Assembly: GCF_015594925.2 (NCBI RefSeq)
Contig: NZ_CP087590.1
Span: 2,666,001 to 2,730,000, forward strand
Length of the DNA: 64,000 bases
Direction of reading: 5' to 3'
Source: Vibrio sp. VB16
GTDB lineage: Bacteria > Pseudomonadota > Gammaproteobacteria > Enterobacterales > Vibrionaceae
Under the pieces are notes generated by a model. It did no database searches. It had not been told where the DNA came from and saw only the letters and a program-made list of their open reading frames with translations. Every line of letters starts with the position of its first letter. The stretch's first letter is position 1. Made by a program: the position numbers and the translations under genes. Positions 53,857 through 62,196 of the stretch are shown here, one piece after another.

Positions 53857-55268
53857 TGGCTTCTCCTCTCGTTCTCTCTTATATCGACAATATGACCCGC
53901 GATAGCCGCGGCCGCAACCATGACAGGGCTCATTAGGTGGGTGCGAGCACCTGCACCTTGTCTTCCTTCAAAGTTTCGATTTGTACTGGAGGCACATCGG
54001 TCTCCGGGCTTCAATATGTCATCATTCATTGCAAGACACATGGAGCAACCAGACTGTCTCCATTCAAAGCCAGCAGCTACCAATATATCGGCAATGCCTT
54101 CTTCTTCTGCTTGGGTTCGAACCGGGGTGGAACCGGGAACTATCATTGCTCTTACATGGGGTGCGACGGTTTTTCCTTTAACTAAATCCGCCACTTCACG
54201 TAGATCCTCAATACGTGCGTTTGTACACGATCCTATAAACGCGTGGGTAATATTAAGACCTTTGAGAGATTTAACGGATGATAATCCCATGTAGTCAAGT
54301 GAACGCTGGTTTGCGCTGACATCAGAGAAGCGGCTTTTAGTCGGGATTAGTTGAGAAATTGCGATAGCTTGATCTGGGCTGGTTCCCCAACTAACCATGG
54401 GCTCAAGTGAACTGATGTCTAGTTCTACTTCGGCATCAAAAATGGCATCATTGTCAGATTTCAAAGCTGCCCAACTCTCTATTGCGAGCTCCCAAAGTAA
54501 GCCTTGAGGAGCTCTTTGTTTGTCTTTAAGGTAAGCGAACACTTTTTTATCAGGCGCCATAAACGCGCCGCGGGCACCGGCCTCTACCGCCATATTACAT
54601 ATAGTCATTCTTGCTTCAATGCTTAATTCCCATATGGCATTACCTGTAAACTCTATGGCGTAGCCAGTCGCACCTGATGCGCCGATTCTCTCAACAACGG
54701 CCATCACAATATCTTTCGAGGTGAGATATGGTTTAAGTGAACCTGTGATGGTGACACGCATAGTTTTTAACTTTTTGTATATTAGTGTCTGAGTAGCAAG
54801 AAGATGCTCTATTTCAGAGGTGCCAATACCAAAGCCAAAAGCGCCCAGTGCGCCGTAAGTTGTGGTGTGGCTATCTCCGGAACCTATCACCATTCCTGGT
54901 AAGATCAGTCCTTGCTCTGGTGCAACAACGTGTTCTACCCCTTGCCTAGGGTCAAGAATATCAAACAGTTCAATAGCAAAGTCTTCGCAGTTTTCTCTTA
55001 GATAATTGACTTGATCTTGCCCGCCTTGATCTGGCATAGCCGCGATACGATTAGGTTCAGTAGGGTTAACATGGTCGACAACCGCTAAATGGGTGTTGGG
55101 TCGCCAGACGGGTCTATTTGCTTTACGAAGTCCACTAAATGCCTGAGGGCTGGTGTATTCATTTAATACTTGTTTGTCGATGTAGAGTAGAACGTGCCCT
55201 ATATCATCAAGGGTGCAGACAGTATGAGATTCAATAAACTTCTCATAAAGGGTTTTAGCAGATGTCAT
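53853..55268 (-). CDS. 3-isopropylmalate dehydratase large subunit (LeuC-like)
   Basis: 471 aa, 4Fe-4S enzyme of the aconitase family. Iron-sulfur ligands are in FIGSCTNARIEDLRE and RQSGCSMCLAMNDD. Other motifs are GSGDSHTTTYGALGAFGFGI and FEGRQGAGARTHLMSP. Full length (E. coli LeuC 466). Paired with the LeuD-like gene and divergent from the hydrolase/transporter genes across the LysR gene. Confidence 0.9.
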   Translation of the reverse strand: MTSAKTLYEKFIESHTVCTLDDIGHVLLYIDKQVLNEYTSPQAFSGLRKANRPVWRPNTHLAVVDHVNPTEPNRIAAMPDQGGQDQVNYLRENCEDFAIELFDILDPRQGVEHVVAPEQGLILPGMVIGSGDSHTTTYGALGAFGFGIGTSEIEHLLATQTLIYKKLKTMRVTITGSLKPYLTSKDIVMAVVERIGASGATGYAIEFTGNAIWELSIEARMTICNMAVEAGARGAFMAPDKKVFAYLKDKQRAPQGLLWELAIESWAALKSDNDAIFDAEVELDISSLEPMVSWGTSPDQAIAISQLIPTKSRFSDVSANQRSLDYMGLSSVKSLKGLNITHAFIGSCTNARIEDLREVADLVKGKTVAPHVRAMIVPGSTPVRTQAEEEGIADILVAAGFEWRQSGCSMCLAMNDDILKPGDRCASSTNRNFEGRQGAGARTHLMSPVMVAAAAIAGHIVDIRENERRSQ

Positions 55269-55377
55269 AGCATACTCACATTTCTAGATATGGGGATAAT
55301 GTGAACAGCTTAATATCTTTTATCCGTGTTTCAATATGCTAAATGTGTTGAATTAAGTCACGAATCGTAAATAATCC

Positions 55378-56301
55378 TCAGCGATATGTGCCATTAAAGT
55401 ACTCTTGCAGCATTTCAACACACACTCTCAGTTTGGCTGAATGAGATAACCTCGTTGAGTATACGGCCCAAACATTGGCACTCTGAAAATAGTCTGGCAA
55501 TACTCTGATTAACTCACCACTTTCAAGTAATTTTTCAACATCCCACATCGAACGTAACATTATGCCACGGCCGTTAAGTGCCCATTGCATGACGATTTCA
55601 CCGTTATTGGACGATAGCTGACCATTTATTTTTACTAACGAGCTACCATTTTGACTCGACAACTGCCAAATACCAAATGGTGTATTACGTTCTTTTATCA
55701 CAAGGCAGTCATGCTGTGACAAGTCATCAAGTGTGGTAAGGGGGGAGTGCATGTCTAAGTAGTCAGGGCTAGCACATAAAACACGCTGATTTTGTAGGAG
55801 TGGTTTACAAATATGTTGTTGAGGTAGGTCATCTCCTACTCTAATTTCAATATCAAAGCCTTCTTCTACAATATCTACAGCACGATCAAATACCTCTAAT
55901 CGTATCTCTAATTCAGGAAAGCGAACAGAAAGTTTTGATAGTGCTTTTGCCACATGGTTTCTTCCAAAACCGAAGCTACTGCAGATATACAAGGTACCAC
56001 GAGCGGTTTTACTTACCTCAGACAGATCATCTACAAAATCATCCATATCACCGATAATTCGATTAGCCCATTTCTGAGCGTGGTGACCATCCTCTGTTAA
56101 AGCGATTTTTCTGGTTGTCCTATGAAATAACTTTGTACCTAAGGTCTTTTCCAAGATTTGGATACGCTTGCTAACATACGCTGGTGATTGGCCCAATTCT
56201 TCAGAAGCTGCAACAAAACTTTCTTTACGAATCACTGTTAAAAAGACATATAAATCCTCTGGTAAAGGAAATTGTTTACGATTCGTGTTTAATGACATCA
56301 T
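55378..56301 (-). CDS. LysR-family transcriptional regulator
   Basis: 307 aa. Helix-turn-helix (ESFVAASEELGQSPAYVSKR), then the effector domain (FGFGRNHVAKALSKLSVRFP, CLVIKERNTPFGIW). It lies upstream of and in line with leuCD and divergent from the dehalogenase/transporter pair, a place from which one LysR regulator often controls both sides. Effector probably the acid substrate of the pathway; not known. Confidence 0.92.
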   Translation of the reverse strand: MMSLNTNRKQFPLPEDLYVFLTVIRKESFVAASEELGQSPAYVSKRIQILEKTLGTKLFHRTTRKIALTEDGHHAQKWANRIIGDMDDFVDDLSEVSKTARGTLYICSSFGFGRNHVAKALSKLSVRFPELEIRLEVFDRAVDIVEEGFDIEIRVGDDLPQQHICKPLLQNQRVLCASPDYLDMHSPLTTLDDLSQHDCLVIKERNTPFGIWQLSSQNGSSLVKINGQLSSNNGEIVMQWALNGRGIMLRSMWDVEKLLESGELIRVLPDYFQSANVWAVYSTRLSHSAKLRVCVEMLQEYFNGTYR

Positions 56302-56448
56302 AGTCTATCTATTTATCCTTTATGATAGCAGGGTTAAATTGAGGTTATTGCGGGGACTAAAAAATACTATAACCTTTACCACTTCTAAATAATTTGTCCC
56401 TACCAGCTAATTTCAAATTAAACCCTATTATATTAGGAGTACAAGTTT

Positions 56449-57336
56449 ATGTTTACGGGATTTAAAGCGGCTAAATTGTATGTCAACGGAGTTGACATAC
56501 ATTATAGAATTGGTGGACAAGGGCCTGCACTATTATTAGTTCACGGCCATCCTCAAACACATGTTATTTGGCACAAGGTAGCTGAACAACTGGTTAAGAA
56601 TTTTACCGTAGTTGCTGCGGATATACGAGGTTATGGCGATAGTGATAAGCCATTAAGTGACGAACAACACCTAACCTATTCAAAGCGTGTCATGGGACTT
56701 GATTTAGTTGAATTGATGCAAGAACTTGGCTTTAATCAGTTCTCCATATTGGCTCATGACCGAGGGGCTAGAGTCGCGCATCGTTTAGCTTTAGATCATA
56801 GCGAACGTGTAGATAAAATGATGTTGCTTGATATTGCACCAACACTGTCTATGTACCAACAAACCAACCAAGATTTTGCTAGAGCCTACTGGCACTGGTT
56901 CTTCCTCATTCGTCCCGCTCCATTACCTGAATCACTCATTGAGTCTGACCCTGAACTTTATTTAAAAAGTGTTATTGGCGCACGTAGCGCAGGGATGACA
57001 CCATTTACAGAAGAAGCGATTGCAGAGTATCTTCGCTGCCTGAAATTGGATGGTGCGGGAAGAGGAATATGTGAAGATTATCGTGCTGCGGCAACGATTG
57101 ACTTGGTTCATGATCAAGAAGATATTGATGCTGGCAATAAAATCCGATGTCCATTAAAGGTCTTTTGGGGAGAGAACGGTACCGTAGGGAAGGTGTTTAA
57201 CCCTTTAGCTGAATGGCAAAAAGTAGCTACAGATGTTTCTGGTAAAGCATTACCATCGGGGCATTATATTCCCGAAGATATTCCTGAACTTCTATTAGAA
57301 GAAGTCAGCCATTTTTTCAAGGGGATTGAACTATGA
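56449..57336 (+). CDS. Alpha/beta hydrolase of the fluoroacetate/haloacetate dehalogenase type
   Basis: 295 aa. Nucleophile Asp104 in LAHDRGARVAHR instead of the usual Ser. Arg105, Arg108, Asp128, His149, Trp150, Tyr211 and His272 align in order and spacing with the eight active-site residues of Rhodopseudomonas fluoroacetate dehalogenase (Asp110, Arg111, Arg114, Asp134, His155, Trp156, Tyr219, His280), recalled from the literature. Such enzymes hydrolyse 2-halo acids; close relatives include epoxide hydrolases. Start after AGGAGTACAAGTTT. Overlaps the transporter gene by 4 bases. The substrate here is unknown. Confidence 0.85.
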   Translation: MFTGFKAAKLYVNGVDIHYRIGGQGPALLLVHGHPQTHVIWHKVAEQLVKNFTVVAADIRGYGDSDKPLSDEQHLTYSKRVMGLDLVELMQELGFNQFSILAHDRGARVAHRLALDHSERVDKMMLLDIAPTLSMYQQTNQDFARAYWHWFFLIRPAPLPESLIESDPELYLKSVIGARSAGMTPFTEEAIAEYLRCLKLDGAGRGICEDYRAAATIDLVHDQEDIDAGNKIRCPLKVFWGENGTVGKVFNPLAEWQKVATDVSGKALPSGHYIPEDIPELLLEEVSHFFKGIEL

Positions 57337-58640
57337 TTTATGTACACCTTTTGCTACTTGTAGCCGTCGTAATAGTCGCAGCAAGATTAGGTGGTATCGG
57401 TGTTGGTTTGGCTGGTGGCGTTGGGATGGTGATAGCTGTATTTGGATTTGGATTGACCCCTGGGAAAATGCCAATTTCAGTATTACTAATCATCATGTCC
57501 GTTATTCTTGCTCTAGCTGTAATGCAGCGTGCTGGTGGGCTTGATTATATGGTTCGCGTGGCTGAGCGTCTTCTTAGGAATAACCCTAAGTACATTGGTA
57601 TCTTAGCGCCCTTGTGTACGTTCGTTTTGACTGTTCTATCAGGCACTCAGTACACCACACTTTCTATTTTGAATGTTATCCAACAAGTAGCAAAATCTAC
57701 CAATGTAAGGCCGAGTCAGCCTCTAACCGCTTCGGTTGTTGCTTGTCATATTGCGATCACGGCATCTCCAATCTCTGCTGCAACTGCTGCTTTGTGGGTC
57801 GTAGTCGAGCAAATGGGGGTTGAATTTGGCAACCTATTAGCGGTTATTATACCTACAGGATTTGTCGCCGCCTCAGTGGCTACTTTTGTTGCGGTAAGGC
57901 AAGGTTGCGATCTTCTGGACGATCCTATCTACAAGCAGCGTTTAGAACAAGGCGTTATTAACAAAGCAGAATTTGCGGATCGTATCTTAGAAGAAGATCC
58001 TGCTGCGAAGCGTTCAGTACTTCTCTTTCTTGCATCAGTTGTATTTATTGTCGTCATGTTGATGTTCAAAAAAGTACTTGGGCACGGACTGGGTTCGCGT
58101 GACCTTATCGTTATAACTATGTTTTCGACAGCCTTGTTAACCACATTTGTCTGTCATGTTGATCTGAAAACGATTAAGAAGGCGAGTGTCTTTTCCGATG
58201 GCGCTGAGTCGCTGATAGTCATCCTTGGTATTGCATGGTTTAGTGGCACCATTATTGGTGCCCATATCCCTGAAATCAAAGCACAAGCAGGGATTCTGCT
58301 AGAGGCTTATCCATTATTACTCGCGTTTATTTTCTGGATCACCAGTGCAATGCTGTTTAGCCATGGTGCCGCAACTGCGCTTCTGGTTCCTATTGCAGGA
58401 AGCATGGGGATTCCACCCGAATATATTGTTGGTAGCTTTGTTGCGATGAGTGCGATGTATATCACTAACATCTATCCAACCTCGGCATTTGCGATTTCTA
58501 CAGACGATACAGGGTCATTTGAAAGTAGCCGTTGGAATGGGTCAAAGTTCTTTAATCACCCATTTATCATCCCAGGGTTGTCGGGTGTTATCGTAGCAGT
58601 CCCAATAGGTTTCTTGCTGGCTAATCTATTTATTGCCTAA
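57333..58640 (+). CDS. DcuA/DcuB-family C4-dicarboxylate transporter
   Basis: 435 aa with about 10-12 membrane segments. Family motifs: GGIGVGLAGGVGMVIAVFGF, VLSGTQYTTLSILNVIQQVA, ITASPISAATAALWVVVEQM and LFSHGAATALLVPIAGSMGI. Dcu proteins exchange fumarate, malate, aspartate and succinate. ATGA overlap with the dehalogenase-type gene implies co-translation, and so the transported acid is probably the enzyme's substrate or product. A strong terminator follows. Confidence 0.9.
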   Translation: MIYVHLLLLVAVVIVAARLGGIGVGLAGGVGMVIAVFGFGLTPGKMPISVLLIIMSVILALAVMQRAGGLDYMVRVAERLLRNNPKYIGILAPLCTFVLTVLSGTQYTTLSILNVIQQVAKSTNVRPSQPLTASVVACHIAITASPISAATAALWVVVEQMGVEFGNLLAVIIPTGFVAASVATFVAVRQGCDLLDDPIYKQRLEQGVINKAEFADRILEEDPAAKRSVLLFLASVVFIVVMLMFKKVLGHGLGSRDLIVITMFSTALLTTFVCHVDLKTIKKASVFSDGAESLIVILGIAWFSGTIIGAHIPEIKAQAGILLEAYPLLLAFIFWITSAMLFSHGAATALLVPIAGSMGIPPEYIVGSFVAMSAMYITNIYPTSAFAISTDDTGSFESSRWNGSKFFNHPFIIPGLSGVIVAVPIGFLLANLFIA

Positions 58641-58685
58641 TAATTGTATTGAGTAAGCGGGTTTTGGTTAGTTAAAATGATATAA

Positions 58686-58717
58686 ACACAAGACTAGTAT
58701 CGTCTTGTGTTTTTTTA
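58686..58717 (+). terminator. Terminator of the dehalogenase/transporter unit
   Basis: ACACAAGAC (58686-58694) pairs with GTCTTGTGT (58702-58710), followed by seven T. It lies 46 bases after the transporter stop. Confidence 0.88.
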
Positions 58718-59064
58718 CTGTTAACTTAACTAAATTGAATTGCAACGCTCTGTTCCAGTCAGACTGGGCACTCAATTAAGCGATATTTTTCTTTTTAAAG
58801 GTGACTGGGCTTAGATACCAAAGAGCGATGATAAATACTCAACTTTTGCTCATAACTGGGCGTTTTCGTATATCACTTGCTACGAACCTAATATCAAGAA
58901 AAGTGGGAGAAGTTAAAATGAGACCTCTCCATCACAAGTCTCGTTGCCACACAATGGGCCAATTTCGAGCTACAATCACAACCAATTTAATTACTTCATT
59001 AGGCATGAATAGATTCCTTTTGCCTACCTGAAAATCAAAGAAACATGCCTCCCCTTTAGATTAA
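58718..59064. other. 347-base gap, nothing recognised
   Basis: A 76-codon plus-strand frame at 58801-59031 has no ribosome-binding site and no recognisable motif and is probably chance. The stretch otherwise holds short, partly repeated words such as GACTGGGC (58761 and 58802) and no clear signal. Confidence 0.3.
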
Positions 59065-60225
59065 TTATGAGTCGAACAACGCGTCTAGAAGTTCATTTAC
59101 CTCTTGTCTCTGTGTAAGGTTTTCAATCCATTCCAGCGGAATGCCCGTTTCTCCACCGATACCATTAGTAGCACCAAGAACCGCGCCCAAGAAAACAGCA
59201 CGACCACAAGAATCTCCTCCAGCGTAAATGTTTTTTTGAATCGCTTCGCGGTACGACCCCGAGGAAATCAGATTATGAATAACACTAGGGAAACCATAAG
59301 CTAGATGGCAACTCATACCAAACTGTGAAGTGACCGCTGTAGTGGTTTCATTCTTAACAGATAAGACTTCATCGATAAGCTCAATCACAATGGGATCCGC
59401 GTTTTTGCGGCCGTTGGCAATCGCAGTTAATGGATCGCCATTGTGGATTGCCGCCTCAATAATAGAGGCCGTAACATGACCAAATAATACCGCTAGATCG
59501 TTGTCATTAGTAACACGTACAGCGGATTCTACAACGTCATGCAACATACCATTCTCAGCATACACAGAGACTAACGCAGGTAATTTGGAGATAGCAGGCA
59601 GTTGTTCATCATCAGCACCATGGTGACCAGATAGCTTTTCCAGTTCGGAGACAATGTTCATTGCGTAAGCAACCATACTGTCGTCATCATTCGTCTGCCT
59701 GACCGCTTCCTCTACTTTTTGTCGAAGTTCTTCACCTTTGGCCTGCTTGATGTTGGCAAGGACTTTGGTGATCATCATGTGCTGCGTGTTGTCGTCCCCC
59801 TCAAATGGGATCGCTTTGGCGCGCTTGAGTGCGGCATTTTCTGCTCTGGTAATATTGTCTAGCGTGTCACGTGTTGGATGGTCGATGTAACCAACGTATT
59901 TTCCACCATATCCAAAATGCTCGCGAAAAGCATTCTCATATTGTGTTTTGTCGTAACGCCCTCCATTCGCGACAAGCGAACGCATCAGTACCAGAGCTTG
60001 TTCACCATACTGTGAAAGGTCACCAACTCGTTTACTTCCATGAGCATAAAAACCAGGCACGTTATCATAGTCACTCATTGTCGGAGGATGGAATTCAGGG
60101 GAATCTGGTGCGATCTCGCGGATTCGCTCTTGATCATATAGCCAATGAAAGCCAACGGAAGCCGCATCAGCAACTAATGTCCCCAAAATGGTACTTCGTA
60201 AGCGATTTTTGTTATCTTTGTGCAC
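59065..60225 (-). CDS. ADP-ribosylglycohydrolase (ARH/DraG) family protein
   Basis: 386 aa. Family motifs: STILGTLVADAASVGFHWLY at the start, SQYGEQALVLMRSLV, and the metal-binding end AGGDSCGRAVFLGAVLGATNG. The usual early metal pair (GDxxG and T-D-D) appears altered: DLSQYGEQA stands where active enzymes have T-x-D-D or G-D-x-x-x, and NDDDSMVAYAMN may be part of the metal site. It may remove ADP-ribose from protein or small molecules, or have another role. No partner ADP-ribosyltransferase is seen nearby. The terminator lies outside the gene. Confidence 0.85.
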   Translation of the reverse strand: MHKDNKNRLRSTILGTLVADAASVGFHWLYDQERIREIAPDSPEFHPPTMSDYDNVPGFYAHGSKRVGDLSQYGEQALVLMRSLVANGGRYDKTQYENAFREHFGYGGKYVGYIDHPTRDTLDNITRAENAALKRAKAIPFEGDDNTQHMMITKVLANIKQAKGEELRQKVEEAVRQTNDDDSMVAYAMNIVSELEKLSGHHGADDEQLPAISKLPALVSVYAENGMLHDVVESAVRVTNDNDLAVLFGHVTASIIEAAIHNGDPLTAIANGRKNADPIVIELIDEVLSVKNETTTAVTSQFGMSCHLAYGFPSVIHNLISSGSYREAIQKNIYAGGDSCGRAVFLGAVLGATNGIGGETGIPLEWIENLTQRQEVNELLDALFDS

Positions 60226-60696
60226 AACAGTCTCTCCCTCTATTCATGCTTATCGGTTAGAGCATATTTTATCTCACACGTTGAGAATGTCCGAATTGCC
60301 GCTAATTTAGCTTAGACACAAACCGTAACCTACAGCAAGTTTTGAGGGTTATATTGGTAAGAACAAAACATATCTAAACGATGAATCTTTGAAAACTCAT
60401 CAATGTGTACTTCCGTACACATTTAAATCAGGGTCTCTATACCAATAGAAACCCTAGTGCCCAACGTTAAAGATAGTCAGTGAGTATTACGTGATTTTTG
60501 CAGGAAGAGCTTGCTTATATCTATGGTCAAATAACAAAATAGTCGCTGCCTAACACCGCGTTACTCGTTGCTATTCTCGGCTAAGGTTGCTACTCGTTTT
60601 TGGCTTTTCACACTAGGAATAGTGTGTTGAGGGTGACGCCGTTTGCCAGCCTTAACTAACACATTACAGATTGTCAGTTAAGGCATGAAGGCACGG
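60226..60696. other. 471-base gap with three hairpins
   Basis: AATGTGTAC-TTCC-GTACACATT (60402-60423) and AGGGTCTCTAT-ACCA-ATAGAAACCCT (60430-60455, one mismatch) form two tandem hairpins. GCCTTAACT (60649-60657) faces AGTTAAGGC (60676-60684) just after the frdD stop and probably marks the end of the frd transcript. No gene is seen. Confidence 0.45.
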
Positions 60697-61059
60697 TTAG
60701 ATCATGAAGACGAGTACAATAGACAGTACGGTAATAGAGCTTGCAATCGAATAGCAAACAACTTTACCAATCACACCAGTGTGCAGTTTCAGGTCATGCA
60801 TACCGTGGTGAACACGGTGCATGGCATGCCACATTGGAAGGGCCAGCGTTCCGATGATAAAGAGAGCGCCAATAAAGCTGGTTGCAAAATCGGCAACGCG
60901 CTCATAGCTCATCGCCTCTGCATCAATAATACCGAGGGGCGCAAGGATACCTATCACCAATACGGTAATGGGGGTGATCATGGCAAACCAGGTACCGCCG
61001 GCACCAAATAGACCCCACCATACGGGCTCGTCTGAACGTTTTGGATGTTTATTAACCAC
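60697..61059 (-). CDS. frdD: Fumarate reductase membrane subunit FrdD
   Basis: 120 aa with three membrane helices. SDEPVWWGLFGAGGTWFAMI, LAPLGI and MWHAMHRVHHGMHDLKLHTG are typical of FrdD. With FrdC it anchors the catalytic subunits and binds menaquinol. Last gene of the operon, 10 bases after frdC. Confidence 0.95.
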   Translation of the reverse strand: MVNKHPKRSDEPVWWGLFGAGGTWFAMITPITVLVIGILAPLGIIDAEAMSYERVADFATSFIGALFIIGTLALPMWHAMHRVHHGMHDLKLHTGVIGKVVCYSIASSITVLSIVLVFMI

Positions 61060-61069
61060 AATGAGCTCC

Positions 61070-61453
61070 TTATACGATGATGAGTACGATTAATGAGATA
61101 GCAGCAACGGCAGCCCACTGGCCAAGCACAATGATCTTCGTGTCCACGAGTTTGCCTTTCAATCGAATCGGCATGACTTGTGGGAACATCGTAAAGAATG
61201 TGTGTGCGTGGTACAGGCTCCCGGCTAACGAGACGATATTGATCGCCACGACAACAGGGTTTGCCATAAAGGTTAGCCAAGCGTCCCATGATTCGGGGCC
61301 CTTAACTAAGCTGCCTAGCCCGAAAGTTAGGCACAGTGTGAAAAATATAATGGGTAATACAGTCGCTTCACGGATCATGTACATGCGGTAGAAATTGCTC
61401 TTCTGCCACCATGTTGCTTTCATTTCGCGAACGTAAGGTTTACGGTTACTCAT
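61070..61453 (-). CDS. frdC: Fumarate reductase membrane subunit FrdC
   Basis: 127 aa with three membrane helices. MSNRKPYVREMKATWWQKSN at the start, YMIREATVLPIIFFTLCLTFGLGS and LAGSLYHAHTFFTMFPQVMP are family motifs. Its start lies 2 bases after the frdB stop. Confidence 0.95.
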   Translation of the reverse strand: MSNRKPYVREMKATWWQKSNFYRMYMIREATVLPIIFFTLCLTFGLGSLVKGPESWDAWLTFMANPVVVAINIVSLAGSLYHAHTFFTMFPQVMPIRLKGKLVDTKIIVLGQWAAVAAISLIVLIIV

Positions 61454-61455
61454 CC

Positions 61456-62196
61456 TTAGTTCTCCTGAGGTTTAAGCATAGCAATCACAAAGTCTTTAGA
61501 AGACTCAACTTTACCTTGGTTTACCGCCGCGGCAGGATCAACACTCTTCGGACAGACATCAGAGCAGAAGCCGACAAACGTACAGCCCCACACGCCATTG
61601 TCACCGTTAAGCAGTTCCATGCGCTCTTCTTTACCATTGTCACGGCTATCTAGGTTGTAGCGATGAGCAAGTGCGATGGCCGCAGGGCCAAGGAACTCTG
61701 GATTCAGACCAAACTGAGGACAGGCGGCGTAACAAAGGCCACAGTTGATACAAGCAGCAAACTGCTTATATTTTGCCATTTGCTGTGGTGTTTGGTTGTT
61801 TGGACCATCTTCCGGTGTGCGGTCATTACCGATAATATAAGGCTTAAGTGCTTCAAGACGTTCGATGAACGGCGTCATGTCGACGATTAAGTCTTTCTCG
61901 ATAGGGAAGTTGGCTAACGGCTCAATCAAAAGGCCATCAGGGTAATCACGTAAGAACGTTTTGCAGGCCAGCTTAGGATAGTTGTTCACCATCATGCCAC
62001 ATGAGCCACAGATAGCCATACGACAAGACCAGCGATAGGACAGGTCTTTATCTAGGTTATCTTTGATGTAACCCAGTGCGTCAAGCACGGACATTGTGTC
62101 ATCGAAAGGAACTTCGAAGGTTTGTTTATAAGGCTCGGCGTCTTTTTCTGGATCGTAACGCAGAATATCGACTTTTTGAATTCTAGTACCCGTCAT
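61456..62196 (-). CDS. frdB: Fumarate reductase iron-sulfur subunit FrdB
   Basis: 246 aa. The N-terminal 2Fe-2S ligands are in SCRMAICGSCGMMVN with a later ACKTFL; the 4Fe-4S and 3Fe-4S clusters are bound by CINCGLCYAACPQF and CTFVGFCSDVCPKSVDPA. It passes electrons from menaquinol to FrdA. Its start overlaps the frdA stop by 1 base. Confidence 0.97.
   Translation of the reverse strand: MTGTRIQKVDILRYDPEKDAEPYKQTFEVPFDDTMSVLDALGYIKDNLDKDLSYRWSCRMAICGSCGMMVNNYPKLACKTFLRDYPDGLLIEPLANFPIEKDLIVDMTPFIERLEALKPYIIGNDRTPEDGPNNQTPQQMAKYKQFAACINCGLCYAACPQFGLNPEFLGPAAIALAHRYNLDSRDNGKEERMELLNGDNGVWGCTFVGFCSDVCPKSVDPAAAVNQGKVESSKDFVIAMLKPQEN

Noticed and set aside
58801..59031. 76-codon frame after the Dcu-type transporter
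   Set aside because: No ribosome-binding site, no motif and composition like noncoding DNA.
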